From contig NZ_JASKMT010000003.1 in NCBI RefSeq assembly GCF_030124175.1, positions 186,001 through 250,000 on the forward strand: DNA of 64,000 nucleotides. Reading direction: 5' to 3'. The translations under genes were made by a program, and so were the position numbers. How positions within the stretch are numbered: the first letter of the stretch is position 1; each line of letters starts with the position of its first letter. The notes under the pieces were generated by a model that was not told the origin of the DNA, made no database searches, and saw only the letters and a list, made by a program, of their open reading frames with translations. The DNA is from Streptomyces sp. 549 (GTDB taxonomy: Bacteria > Actinomycetota > Actinomycetes > Streptomycetales > Streptomycetaceae). This document shows positions 41,833 to 52,079 of the stretch, in pieces.

Positions 41833-43737
41833 TCAGCCGGCGGGCTTGAAGGTGTCGAAGGCGGTGTCGCGCAGCGTGGCGCACTCCTTGCCGTCCCACT
41901 CCGACGCCTTGCACGTGATCATTATGGCGTAGCCGCGGCTGCCGTCGACCTTGAAGCCGCGGTTGAGAACCCGGACCCTCGCGCCGCTCTGGGTCCGTTC
42001 GAACTCCCAGTCGGAGACGGTCGGGTAGTCCCGCCACTGCACGGCCCGCATGTCCAGCTTCTTGTAGTCGGTGCTGGCGCCGGCGACGGCCGCCTCCAGC
42101 AGCCGCCACGCCTGGACGGCGTCGCTGCGCGGGCTGTTGCTGAAGTCGACCTGTATGCGCGGTAGCGAGTCGGGGGCGGCGCCGTACTTGCCGCCGGAGC
42201 TGACGCCGGCCGTGCCGACGCGGCTCCAGTCCTTCGGCATCGCCATGCTGAACCGGAACTGCTCGTCGGTCACCATGGCGTACCCCTCGGGCAGTGCGCT
42301 GTCGCCTGACCCCTTGCCCGCGCTGTCCTGGGCGTCGCTGCCGGCCTCCGAGCCCTCGTCGGCCCCGTTGCCGGCCGAGTCCTCGGAGCTGCCGTCGGCT
42401 TTGCCGCTGTCGGCCTCCGAGGCGTCCTGCTTGCCGTCGTCGCCGTTCTTGCCGTCCGCTGTGTCCTGGCCGTCCTGCTCCGCCTGGCCGCCCGCGGCGC
42501 CGCCGGCGGCGCTGCCGTTGTCCTTGCCGGAGTTGCCGGAGTCCCCGGCGCTGCCGTTGAGGGCGAAGGCGAGTACCGCGCCCAGCACACCGAGCACCAC
42601 GACGGCCACCACCGCGATGACCGCGCCGCGCTGCCGCCACGCGGCGGGCAGCCGGGCGACGAGTGACGAGCCGCCCCCGTCACCGGGCTTCGACGCCCCG
42701 CCGGCCCCTGAGGCGTTGGCGGTGCGCACGGACGCGGCGGGCTTGGTGGACGGGCCGGGGCGTTGGGAGGGCATGCGGGCGGTGGAGGCGGCGGGCGGCT
42801 TCGCCGGGATGGCGACGGTGGCGGTGGCCGTGGAGGTGTCCTTGCCGGGCTTGTCCGCCGGCTCCTCCGGGGCGTTGGCCACGGCTTCCAGGAGCGGGCG
42901 CGCGCCGGCGTTGTCGAGCCGCTTCTCGGGGTCCTTCAGCAGCAGCCCGTAGATGGCCTCCTCCAGGCCGCCGGCGTTCTGCGGCGGCTCCAGCGGGTCG
43001 GTCATGACGGCGGTGAGGGTGGCGATCGCCGAGCCCTTGTCGTAGGGCGGGTGGCCCTCGACCGCGGCGTAGAGCAGACCGCCGAGCGACCACATGTCGG
43101 CGGGCGGGCCGGGCAGCTGGCCGCGGGCGCGCTCGGGCGAGATGTAGGAGGGCGCGCCGACGAGCATGCCGGTGGAGGTGACCGACGGGTCGCCCTCGAC
43201 CTTGGCGATGCCGAAGTCGGTGAGCACGACCCGCCCGGTCTCCTCCTCGATCAGCACGTTGGAGGGTTTGACGTCGCGGTGCACGATGCCCTCGCGGTGC
43301 GCGGCCCGCAGCACCGCGAGGATCGACAGGCCCACCTCCGCCGCCCGGCGCGGCTCCAGCGGGCCGTCCTCCCGGATGACGTCGGCGAGGGAGCGGCCCT
43401 CGACGAGTTCCATGACGATCCAGGGGCGGTCGTCCTCGTCCACCACGTCGAACACGGTGACGGCACTGCCGCTGCGGATCCGGGCGATGGCCTTGGCCTC
43501 ACGCAGGGTCCGGGTGATGAGCCGGCGCTTCTCGTCCTCGTCGATGTCCGAGGGGAAGCGCAGCTCCTTCACCGCCACCGTGCGGCTGAGGATCTCGTCC
43601 TCGGCCCGCCACACCGTGCCCATGCCGCCGCGACCCTGGACCCCGCCGAGCCGGTAGCGACCGGCGAGCAGCCGCCCGGTCTCCCTGCCCTTGGTGGCGG
43701 CGTCGGCTCCGACAGCCCTGTCGCCGTTCTCGCCCAT
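41833..43737 (-). CDS. Membrane Ser/Thr protein kinase (PASTA-less, PkaI/J-like locus)
   Basis: A 634-residue Hanks-type kinase with all catalytic motifs: GRGGMGTVW loop (35-43), VAVK with K57, HRDVKPSN with D155, DFG at 174-176 and APSYISPE near 195-202. A Pro/Ala linker leads to a single TM at about 371-393. The extracellular part starts with an acidic Gly/Ser/Asp/Asn-rich stretch (about 395-470) and ends in a domain with FRFSMAMPKDWSRVG and CKASEWDGKECATLR. That domain resembles the extracellular domain of the nearby pseudokinase. Active on Ser/Thr in the cytoplasm, sensing outside. Targets unknown; streptomycete kinases of this region have been tied to spore-wall synthesis. Start GENGDRAVG from ATG. 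Confidence 0.93.
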   Translation of the reverse strand: MGENGDRAVGADAATKGRETGRLLAGRYRLGGVQGRGGMGTVWRAEDEILSRTVAVKELRFPSDIDEDEKRRLITRTLREAKAIARIRSGSAVTVFDVVDEDDRPWIVMELVEGRSLADVIREDGPLEPRRAAEVGLSILAVLRAAHREGIVHRDVKPSNVLIEEETGRVVLTDFGIAKVEGDPSVTSTGMLVGAPSYISPERARGQLPGPPADMWSLGGLLYAAVEGHPPYDKGSAIATLTAVMTDPLEPPQNAGGLEEAIYGLLLKDPEKRLDNAGARPLLEAVANAPEEPADKPGKDTSTATATVAIPAKPPAASTARMPSQRPGPSTKPAASVRTANASGAGGASKPGDGGGSSLVARLPAAWRQRGAVIAVVAVVVLGVLGAVLAFALNGSAGDSGNSGKDNGSAAGGAAGGQAEQDGQDTADGKNGDDGKQDASEADSGKADGSSEDSAGNGADEGSEAGSDAQDSAGKGSGDSALPEGYAMVTDEQFRFSMAMPKDWSRVGTAGVSSGGKYGAAPDSLPRIQVDFSNSPRSDAVQAWRLLEAAVAGASTDYKKLDMRAVQWRDYPTVSDWEFERTQSGARVRVLNRGFKVDGSRGYAIMITCKASEWDGKECATLRDTAFDTFKPAG

Positions 43738-43844
43738 GCTTCCCCTCGCGATCAGCCCGCCCCAGCAGTTGCCCCATTGTCACCCATGGACGGCGGGTCT
43801 CGGGCAAGGGCACCGGGCGAACTGCGATACGTCCCACAGGGGAA

Positions 43845-45551
43845 CTACAGGGGAACGATGTCCGGTGCGCCCAACCGGGCGGCGTCGGCGGCCTGGTCGT
43901 CGGGCTGGCGCTGCGACTCGCGCTCCGCCTCGACGCGCTTCTCGTAGTGCTCGACCTCCTTCTTGATCTGCTCCTCGTCCCAGTCGAGCACCGTGGCCAT
44001 CAGTTCGGCGCACTCACGGGCGCTGCGGGTGCCGCGGTCGAACGTCTCGATGGAGATGCGGGTCCGGCGGGTCAGCACGTCGTCCAGGTGGCGCGCGCCC
44101 TCGTGCGAACAGGCGTAGACGATCTCCGCCTTGAGGTAGTCGTCGGCCGCCGGCAGCGGCTCGCCGAGCGCGGGATCGGCGGTGACGAGCGCCAGCACCT
44201 CGTCTACCAGCGAGCCGTAACGGTTCAGCAGATGCTCGACGCGGGCCACGTGCAGGCCGGTGCGGGCGGCGATGCGGGCGCGCGCGTTCCACACCGCGGA
44301 GTAGCCCTCCGCGCCGGCCAGCGGCACGTCCTCGGTGCAGCAGTCGGCGACCCGGCGGTCCAGGCCGCGGACCGCCTCGTCCACCGCGTCCTTCGCCATC
44401 ACCCGGTACGTCGTGTACTTGCCGCCCGCTACCACCACCAGGCCCGGCACCGGGTGCGCCACGGTGTGCTCGCGGGAGAGCTTGCTGGTGGCGTCGGACT
44501 CCCCGGCCAGCAGCGGGCGCAGACCCGCGTACACGCCCTGGACGTCGTCCCGGGTGAGCGGCGTGGTCAGCACCGTGTTGACGTGCTCCAGCAGGTAGTC
44601 GATGTCGGCGCTGGAGGCCGCCGGGTGGGCCTTGTCCAGGTCCCAGTCGGTGTCGGTGGTGCCGACGATCCAGTGCCGCCCCCACGGGATGACGAAGAGC
44701 ACGCTCTTCTCCGTGCGCAGGATCAGGCCGGAGGAGGAGTTGATGCGGTCCTTGGGCACGACCAGGTGGATGCCCTTGGACGCCCGCACGTGGAACTGGC
44801 CGCGTTCGGCGATCAGGCCCTGGGTGTCGTCCGTCCACACGCCCGTGGCGTTGACCACCTGCTTGGCCCGCACCTCGAACTCGCCGCCCTGCTCCAGGTC
44901 CTCGATGCGGGCGCCGACGACCCGCTCGCCCTCGCGCAGGAAACCCACCACCCGGGCCCGGTTCGCGGCGTGCGCGCCGTAGGCCACTGCGGTGCGCACC
45001 AGCGTGGAGACGAACCGGGCGTCGTCGGTGCTGGCGTCGTAGTACTGCAGCGCGCCGACCAGCGCCTCCTTCTTGAGCCCCGGCGCCACCCGCAGCGCCC
45101 GGCGGCGGGAGAGGTGCCGGTGCACGGGCAGGCCGCGGCCGTACCCGGAGGACAGCGACATGGCGTCGTACAGCGCGACCCCGGAACCGGCGTACCAGCG
45201 CTCCCAACCCTTGTGCTGGAGCGGGTAGAGGAACGGCACCGGCTTCACCAGGTGCGGGGCGAGGCGGCCGAGCAGCAGCCCGCGTTCCTTCAGCGCCTCG
45301 CGCACCAGCGCGAAGTCCAGCATCTCCAGGTACCGCAGACCGCCGTGGATGAGCTTGCTGGACCGGCTCGACGTGCCGGACGACCAGTCCCGCGCCTCGA
45401 CGATGCCGGTGGTCAGGCCGCGGGTGGCGGCGTCCAGCACGGTGCCGGCGCCGACCACTCCCCCGCCCACGACCAGGATGTCGAGCTCTCGTTCGGCCAT
45501 TCGGGCGAGTGACTCCGCCCGCTCGGCCGGTCCCATCGTCGCTGTCCTCAC
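43845..45551 (-). CDS. glpD: Glycerol-3-phosphate dehydrogenase, FAD-dependent
   Basis: A 568-residue flavoprotein that oxidises sn-glycerol-3-phosphate to DHAP at the membrane and passes electrons to quinone. The FAD motif is VVGGGVVGAGTVLDAATRG (27-45). SSKLIHGGLRYLE is the GlpD signature 1, GGKYTTYRVMAKDAVD signature 2, and the C-terminal DAO_C domain ends near DEEQIKKEVEHYEKRV. GTG start has GGGAGG. The neighbouring divergent gene encodes a nucleotide-sugar dehydrogenase homologue. An AT-rich palindrome in the shared promoter is likely regulatory. The acidic C-terminal tail is family-variable. Confidence 0.95.
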   Translation of the reverse strand: MRTATMGPAERAESLARMAERELDILVVGGGVVGAGTVLDAATRGLTTGIVEARDWSSGTSSRSSKLIHGGLRYLEMLDFALVREALKERGLLLGRLAPHLVKPVPFLYPLQHKGWERWYAGSGVALYDAMSLSSGYGRGLPVHRHLSRRRALRVAPGLKKEALVGALQYYDASTDDARFVSTLVRTAVAYGAHAANRARVVGFLREGERVVGARIEDLEQGGEFEVRAKQVVNATGVWTDDTQGLIAERGQFHVRASKGIHLVVPKDRINSSSGLILRTEKSVLFVIPWGRHWIVGTTDTDWDLDKAHPAASSADIDYLLEHVNTVLTTPLTRDDVQGVYAGLRPLLAGESDATSKLSREHTVAHPVPGLVVVAGGKYTTYRVMAKDAVDEAVRGLDRRVADCCTEDVPLAGAEGYSAVWNARARIAARTGLHVARVEHLLNRYGSLVDEVLALVTADPALGEPLPAADDYLKAEIVYACSHEGARHLDDVLTRRTRISIETFDRGTRSARECAELMATVLDWDEEQIKKEVEHYEKRVEAERESQRQPDDQAADAARLGAPDIVPL

Positions 45552-45641
45552 GCTGCCTCCCGTGGTGTCGCGCGTCTCAGGCCCTCACCAGCCGATGGTC
45601 CCCTGTTTCCGGCACCCTGACCCGGATCTGGCACGGCTCGC

Positions 45642-45656
45642 GATATCCACCATATC
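45642..45656. promoter_or_regulatory. AT-rich inverted repeat between glpD and the sugar dehydrogenase
   Basis: GATAT-N5-ATATC, followed by CATATATG, is a rare AT-rich cluster in this DNA, 90 bases upstream of glpD. The symmetry suggests an operator. Which gene it controls cannot be decided. Confidence 0.5.
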
Positions 45657-45734
45657 TGTCATATATGCGCTTAACCTGACGTAACGCCGCTCCGCGTCTC
45701 CCGTCCACGACGTCCGGGAAGGATGTCCGCCACC

Positions 45735-46997
45735 ATGCCCGCAGATCTCGCCGTACTCGGCCTCGGTCACCTCGGTATGCCCGCCGCCCAGTCCGCCACC
45801 AACGCCGGCATCGGAACCCTCGGCTTCGACCCCGACGCTCGCGCCGTCGCGGAACTCGCCGCCGGACGCGCCCCCCTGGACGGCTCGCTGCCCGCCTCGG
45901 CCGTGCGCCGCATGCTCTCCGCCGGCTTCCGCGCCACCAGCGACCCGGCCGTGCTCGGCCGCGTCCGCACCGCCCTCATCTGCGCGCCCACCCCGCTCGG
46001 GGAGGACGGCGCACTGGACCTCACCGAAGTACGCGCCGCCACCACCGCCCTGGCCGGACGGCTGCGCCCGCGCACCACCGTCGTGGTCGAGTCGACCGTG
46101 TACCCGGGCACCACCGAGGAAACCCTGCGCCCGCTGCTGGAACAGGGCTCGGGGCTGCGGGCCGGCCGCGACTTCCACCTGGCCTGCGCGCCCGGCCGCC
46201 TGGACCCCGGCAACCGCGCCTACGACCACGCGCGCACCACTCGCGTGCTCGGCGGCCTCACCCCCGCCTGCACCGAAGCGGCCGCCGCGTTCTACGGCCG
46301 GTTCACCGACAAGGTCGTCCGGGCCCGCGGCATCCGCGAGGCCGAGACGACCAAGCTGCTGGAGACCAACTTCCGGCACGTCAACATCGCCCTGGTCAAC
46401 GAGATGGCGATCCTCTGCCACGACCTCGGCGTGGACCTGTGGGACGTCATCCGCTGCGCGGAGACCAAGCCCTTCGGCTTCCAGGCGTTCCGCCCGGGAC
46501 CCGGCGTCGGCGGCCCCGGTGTGCCCATCGACCCCACGTACCTCTCCTACCGCAGCCGCGCACTGGGCCATCCGCTGCGGCTCGTCGAACTCGCCCGCGA
46601 GGTCAACGACCGCATGCCGCGCTACGTGACCCAGCGCGCCACCGCCCTGCTCAACGAGCACGGCAAGTCGGCCCGCGGCGCCCGCATCCTGCTGCTGGGC
46701 GTCACCTACAAGCAGGACCTCGCCGACCAGCAGGGCGCCCCGGCCCGGGAGATCGCCACCCGTCTGATGGACCTCGGCGCCCAACTCAGCTACCACGACC
46801 CGTACGTGCCGCAGTGGCAGGTCTCCGGCCAGCCCGTGCCGCGCGCCGACTCGCTCTACGAGGCGGCAGCCGACGCGGACCTGACGCTGCTGCTCCAACA
46901 CCACCGCACCTACGACCTCCAGGGCCTCTCCGCCAAGGCGCAACTCCTCCTCGACACCCGAGGCGCCAGCCCGGCGGGGGCCGCGCACCGGTTGTAG
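45735..46997 (+). CDS. UDP-glucose/ManNAc dehydrogenase homologue lacking catalytic Cys and Glu
   Basis: A 420-residue protein with the three domains of nucleotide-sugar dehydrogenases: NAD-binding LAVLGLGHLGMPAA, central KLLETNFRHVNIALVNE, and C-terminal ILLLGVTYKQDLADQQGAP. In active enzymes the Cys lies in GxGGHCxPxDP and a Glu in the SPE motif; here the segments read GVGGPGVPIDP (263-273 counted from the first ATG) and CAPGRLDPGN, so both residues are Gly. This is not a normal UDP-sugar oxidase. The Lys of the KLLE segment is kept. Start: an upstream ATG 12 bases before touches its own GGAAGG, so the second ATG is preferred. Possible regulatory or altered-chemistry paralogue. Confidence 0.85.
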   Translation: MPADLAVLGLGHLGMPAAQSATNAGIGTLGFDPDARAVAELAAGRAPLDGSLPASAVRRMLSAGFRATSDPAVLGRVRTALICAPTPLGEDGALDLTEVRAATTALAGRLRPRTTVVVESTVYPGTTEETLRPLLEQGSGLRAGRDFHLACAPGRLDPGNRAYDHARTTRVLGGLTPACTEAAAAFYGRFTDKVVRARGIREAETTKLLETNFRHVNIALVNEMAILCHDLGVDLWDVIRCAETKPFGFQAFRPGPGVGGPGVPIDPTYLSYRSRALGHPLRLVELAREVNDRMPRYVTQRATALLNEHGKSARGARILLLGVTYKQDLADQQGAPAREIATRLMDLGAQLSYHDPYVPQWQVSGQPVPRADSLYEAAADADLTLLLQHHRTYDLQGLSAKAQLLLDTRGASPAGAAHRL

Positions 46998-47039
46998 GGA
47001 TCAGGGGACGTGCTCGTCGGGGGCGCGGATCGACAGGGA

Positions 47040-47567
47040 TCAGAAGAGCATGCCGAGCAGCGTGACGAGGCCCAGCATCCAGAGCGCGAAGGAGGCCCCG
47101 ACGGCCAGGAAGCAGCCGATGCCCGCAAGCCGGTCGCTGACGTCGGTGCCGCTGCCGCCGCCCTCCTCGTCGTCGTCGTCGTCGCCCAGCTCGTCACCCC
47201 AGTAGACGGGCCGGCCGAGGGCGGCGGAGCAGGCGGCACGCACCGACGCCAGCTGCTCGGCGGCGAAGGCGGAACCGGCGTCGGACTCCTGGCCGCGCCA
47301 AGCCAGGGCCTTCATGCGGCGGCGCGGATGGTGGTAGCGGGCCTCGAAGCGGGCGGTCTCCTCCTCGTCGCGGTCCTCGCACAGGTACATCCACCGACCC
47401 GCCTCCGCCGCCTCCCCGTGCAGTCGGTACACCTCGGCCAGCCTCCGGCGCAGCGTCAGGTCCTGCGGGTAGCTCGACACCAGCCCGCGCAACCGCTGGC
47501 GGGCCAGCGGCGTGCGACCGGCGGCAAGGTCGGCGTCCACGCGGGCAAGGGTCTCGGTCCGGGCCAT
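47040..47567 (-). CDS. DUF6584 family protein with C-terminal TM
   Basis: A 175-residue protein. The N-terminal TPR-like helices (ETLARVDADLAAGRTPLARQRLRGLVSSYPQDLTLRRRLAEVYRLHGEAAEAGRWMYL) are the recognised DUF6584 pattern. A GDDDDDEEGGGSG acidic linker follows, then one TM segment at the end (GCFLAVGASFALWMLGLVTLLGML). It is likely anchored in the membrane with the helical part inside. Function unknown. It converges on the sugar-dehydrogenase gene. Confidence 0.82.
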   Translation of the reverse strand: MARTETLARVDADLAAGRTPLARQRLRGLVSSYPQDLTLRRRLAEVYRLHGEAAEAGRWMYLCEDRDEEETARFEARYHHPRRRMKALAWRGQESDAGSAFAAEQLASVRAACSAALGRPVYWGDELGDDDDDEEGGGSGTDVSDRLAGIGCFLAVGASFALWMLGLVTLLGMLF

Positions 47568-47802
47568 GGCCTGATGATGGGCGAGGCGACGCGGCTACGC
47601 CAGCCGTTTCCGCGACGGCCCAAGCCCGCCGTGGGACCGCGTCCGGTCCTGCCCCGCTTCGGAGGCTCGTGGGGCCGCTGCGACCTGACGGACAGGCGGG
47701 TCGACGCCGCCTCAGAACCGCTTCTGACCAGGATCGTTGTCAGTGGCCGCCGGTAGAATCGAAAGTGTTCGAACGGTGCGTCAATGTCCGGGGAGGATGC
47801 CC

Positions 47803-48165
47803 ATGAACGTCGTCGTCACACCGCTGCCCGTGCTGCCTGGGACCGCACACTCGAAGGCCGTGCGGTCGGCCTCCGTGAAGTCCGCCCAGTCGAAGTCCGC
47901 CCACGCCGCGAGCACGTCGGCGTCCCCCGCGTACCGGAAGCCGCTGCGGGTGAAGCCGCTGCCGGCCGGGCTGCCGCGTGAGTGGTACGAGGACCACAAC
48001 CGCAGGCTGAAGGCGCTGCGCCTGGCCACCGCCCTGCTCGCCACCGGCGCCTACCACCCCTCCCAGGCACGCAACCGGCGCATACGCGCCATCGCTCCGC
48101 TGATCGGCGTGCGCCCGCCGTCCGACACCACCTGCCGCATGGTGCGCTCCCTGCTGAGCCTCTGA
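47803..48165 (+). CDS. Conserved hypothetical protein, basic C-terminus
   Basis: A 120-residue protein with no domain I recognise. The N-terminal 50 residues are Ser/Lys/Ala-rich, and the second half is basic and helical: LPREWYEDHNRRLKALRLATALLATGAYHPSQARNRRIRAIAPLIGV. No signal peptide or TM. The downstream ATG is seven bases after GGGGAGG, the first ATG touches it, so the downstream one is chosen. An inverted repeat (TCGAA-N4-TTCGA) lies about 40 bases upstream and could be an operator. A strong terminator follows. Confidence 0.75.
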   Translation: MNVVVTPLPVLPGTAHSKAVRSASVKSAQSKSAHAASTSASPAYRKPLRVKPLPAGLPREWYEDHNRRLKALRLATALLATGAYHPSQARNRRIRAIAPLIGVRPPSDTTCRMVRSLLSL

Positions 48166-48193
48166 CCTCCGGGAAACCGCACCCGGGAACGCC

Positions 48194-48234
48194 GCAGGGC
48201 CTGCCCGGCAGTCGTGCTGCCGGGCAGGCCCTGC
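48194..48234. terminator. Strong bidirectional terminator
   Basis: Perfect 18-base arms with a five-base loop lie between the hypothetical gene and the convergent guaB3 gene. It can serve both. Confidence 0.85.
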
Positions 48235-48267
48235 GAGGTGCGGAAGAGGTGCGGAAAGCGGCAGGCG

Positions 48268-49383
48268 TCAGCGGGAGCGGCCGACGGTGACCTCGACGCG
48301 CTGGAACTCCTTGAGGTCGGAGTAGCCCGTGGTGGCCATCGCCCGGCGCAGCGCGCCGAAGAAGTTCATCGACCCGTCCGGGGTGTGCGACGGGCCGGTG
48401 AGGATCTCCTCGGTGGTGCCCACGGTGCCCAGGTGCACCTTCTTGCCGCGCGGCACGTCCTCGTGCACGGCCTCCATGCCCCAGTGGTGGCCGCGGCCGG
48501 GCGCGTCCTCGGCACGGGCCAGCGGCGAGCCCATCATCACGGCGTCGGCGCCGCAGGCGATGGCCTTCGACAGGTCGCCGGACCAGCCGACGCCGCCGTC
48601 GGCGATGACGTGCACATAGCGGCCGCCGGACTCGTCCATGTAGTCGCGGCGGGCCGCGGCCACGTCGGCGACCGCGGACGCCATCGGCACCTGGATGCCC
48701 AGCACGCTGCGCGTGGTGTGCGCCGCGCCGCCGCCGAAGCCGACCAGCACGCCGGCCGCCCCGGTGCGCATCAGGTGCAGCGCCGCGGTGTAGGTGGCGC
48801 AGCCGCCCACGATGACCGGCACGTCCAGCTCGTAGATGAACTGCTTCAGGTTGAGCGGCTCCGCCGCCGAGGACACGTGCTCGGCGGAGACGGTGGTGCC
48901 GCGGATGACGAAGATGTCGACCCCGGCGTCCACGACGGCCTTGGAGAACTGCACGGTGCGCTGCGGCGACAGGGCGGCGGCGGTCACCACTCCGGCGTCC
49001 CGCACCTCCTTGAGGCGCTGGCCGATCAGCTCCTCCTTGATCGGCGCGGCGTAGATCTCCTGGAGGCGGCGGTTGGCGCGCGTCTCGTCCAGCTCTGCGA
49101 TCTCGGCGAGCAGCGGCTCGGGGTCCTCGTGCCGCGTCCACAGGCCCTCGAGGTTCAGCACGCCCAGCCCACCCAGCTCGCCGATCCTGATGGCGGTGCG
49201 CGGTGAGACCACCGAGTCCATCGGGGCGGCCAGGAACGGCAGCTCGAAGCGGTAGGCGTCGATCTGCCAGGCGATCGAGACCTCCTTCGGGTCGCGCGTG
49301 CGCCGGCTCGGCACTACGGCGATGTCGTCGAAGGCGTAGGCCTGGCGCCCGCGCTTGCCGCGCCCGATCTCGATCTCAGTCAC
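48268..49383 (-). CDS. guaB3: IMP dehydrogenase-related protein (GuaB3 type)
   Basis: A 371-residue GuaB-family protein lacking the CBS pair, as in the actinobacterial GuaB3 group. The start MTEIEIGRGKRGRQAYAFDDIAVVPSRRTRDP matches that group. In canonical IMPDH the Cys loop reads GPGSICTTR; here it reads GFGGGAAHTTR (215-225), so the catalytic Cys is replaced by His222. It keeps the phosphate-binding motif DGGVGWSGD and the MMGSPLA segment. Likely not a normal IMPDH; GuaB3 of other bacteria has been described with IMPDH or related purine activity, which may not apply here. GTG start with GGAAGG upstream. It lies before guaB on the same strand but is separated by a terminator. Confidence 0.88.
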   Translation of the reverse strand: MTEIEIGRGKRGRQAYAFDDIAVVPSRRTRDPKEVSIAWQIDAYRFELPFLAAPMDSVVSPRTAIRIGELGGLGVLNLEGLWTRHEDPEPLLAEIAELDETRANRRLQEIYAAPIKEELIGQRLKEVRDAGVVTAAALSPQRTVQFSKAVVDAGVDIFVIRGTTVSAEHVSSAAEPLNLKQFIYELDVPVIVGGCATYTAALHLMRTGAAGVLVGFGGGAAHTTRSVLGIQVPMASAVADVAAARRDYMDESGGRYVHVIADGGVGWSGDLSKAIACGADAVMMGSPLARAEDAPGRGHHWGMEAVHEDVPRGKKVHLGTVGTTEEILTGPSHTPDGSMNFFGALRRAMATTGYSDLKEFQRVEVTVGRSR

Positions 49384-49471
49384 GTGGTATTGCCCTTCCG
49401 CTCTCGGCTTGCGTCCCAGTATCGCCGACGTGCCGGACCGCTCGTGCGGCGAGCGGCCCGGCGGACGGCGG

Positions 49472-49500
49472 CCGGGCCGCCGCTGCTGCGGGCGGCCCGG
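49472..49500 (-). terminator. Terminator after guaB
   Basis: CCGGGCCGCC / GGCGGCCCGG arms with a nine-base loop lie about 50 bases past the guaB stop and upstream of guaB3, so the two genes probably have separate transcripts. Confidence 0.65.
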
Positions 49501-49549
49501 CCGGGACGGTCCTTGGGTCGGCGCCGCCTCGCGGGCGGCGCCGGTTCGG

Positions 49550-51094
<1,545 letters not shown>

Positions 51095-51132
51095 CTAACG
51101 GCCGAACGGGACACCCCCGCACTCAGTGGACA

Positions 51133-51909
51133 CTACTGCTCGGCGAGCGCCCGCAGGCGGCTGAGCGCTCTGTGCTGTGCGACCCGGACGGCTCCCGGCG
51201 ACATGCCGAGCATCTGCCCGGTCTCCTCCGCGGTCAGCCCCACCGCGACCCGCAGCAGGATCAGCTCGCGCTGGTGGTCGGGCAGGCTGGCCAGCAGCTT
51301 CTTGGCCCAGGCGGTGTCGCTGCTGAGCAGCGCGCGCTCCTCGGGGCCGAGCGAGTCGTCGGGCTGCTCGGGCATCTCGTCGGACGGCACGGCGGTGGAG
51401 CCGGGATGCCGCATGGCGGCCCGCTGGAGGTCGGCGACCTTGTGGTGGGCGATCGCGGCGACGAACGCCTCGAAGGGCTTGCCGGTGTCGCGGTAGCGCG
51501 GCAGCGCGCACAGCACCGCGAGGCAGACCTCCTGGGCGAGGTCGTCGACGAAGTGGCGCGCGTCGCCGGGGAGCCGGCTCAGCCGGGTGCGGCAGTACCG
51601 CAGCGCCAGGGGGTGCACGTGGGCCAGCAGGTCGTGGGTGGCCTGCTCGTCACCGTCCACAGCACGCCGGACGAGCGTGCCGATGGCCGAAACGGCCGTG
51701 GGCTCGTCATCGCGCATCGGTCCATGGTGCACCGACCCCGCGGAATCCGTCGCACCGAGCTCCTGGTTGTGCACCGAAGCGTTATACCGGAGTGCGCTCG
51801 AAGCCATCCCGCCAGCCCTCCCCAATCCGGGTAGATCCCCGCCTTCTCCGCCGGTGCCCGGCTGCTGTGCCCCGGGGCCTGGCGGCACCGGGCCGGGCTT
51901 GTCCGTCAT
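51133..51909 (-). CDS. shbA: ECF-like RNA polymerase sigma factor ShbA
   Basis: A 258-residue sigma factor recognised as ShbA from sequence and its place between guaB and bldM. Region 2 is [21 protein letters not shown] ... [20 protein letters not shown], and region 4 is [47 protein letters not shown]. From the literature, ShbA drives transcription of hrdB, the major sigma factor gene, making it essential for growth. The N-terminus is uncertain: ATG at 51909 has GAGGGG; ATG at 51807 has GGAGG nine bases upstream; ATG at 51717 starts nearest the conserved domain. The 60-residue Pro/Gly-rich N-terminal part may be absent. Confidence 0.9.
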   Translation of the reverse strand: MTDKPGPVPPGPGAQQPGTGGEGGDLPGLGRAGGMASSALRYNASVHNQELGATDSAGSVHHGPMRDDEPTAVSAIGTLVRRAVDGDEQATHDLLAHVHPLALRYCRTRLSRLPGDARHFVDDLAQEVCLAVLCALPRYRDTGKPFEAFVAAIAHHKVADLQRAAMRHPGSTAVPSDEMPEQPDDSLGPEERALLSSDTAWAKKLLASLPDHQRELILLRVAVGLTAEETGQMLGMSPGAVRVAQHRALSRLRALAEQ

Positions 51910-52029
51910 CAAGGCCCCTCGCTCGGATGAGAAGCCCCGGCGGCGGCCGGGGAGGAATCACCCTCCAGCATGCGGCATCGGGCGGCAATGTGCGGAGTCC
52001 GCGCGTCGCCGATCCGGCCCGGGACGCAC

Positions 52030-52061
52030 GGTGCCTCCCACCCGTGCAGGTGGGAGGCACC
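52030..52061 (-). terminator. Terminator after bldM
   Basis: Perfect 13-base arms (GGTGCCTCCCACC and complement) with a six-base loop lie 18 bases past the bldM stop. Confidence 0.8.
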
Positions 52062-52079
52062 CCGGCCGCAGGTCGGCGG

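Noticed and set aside
47755-47775. LexA-type SOS box (TCGAA-N4-TTCGA)
   Set aside because: Spacing is two bases shorter than the actinobacterial TCGAAC-N4-GTTCGA consensus, so I record it only as an inverted repeat.
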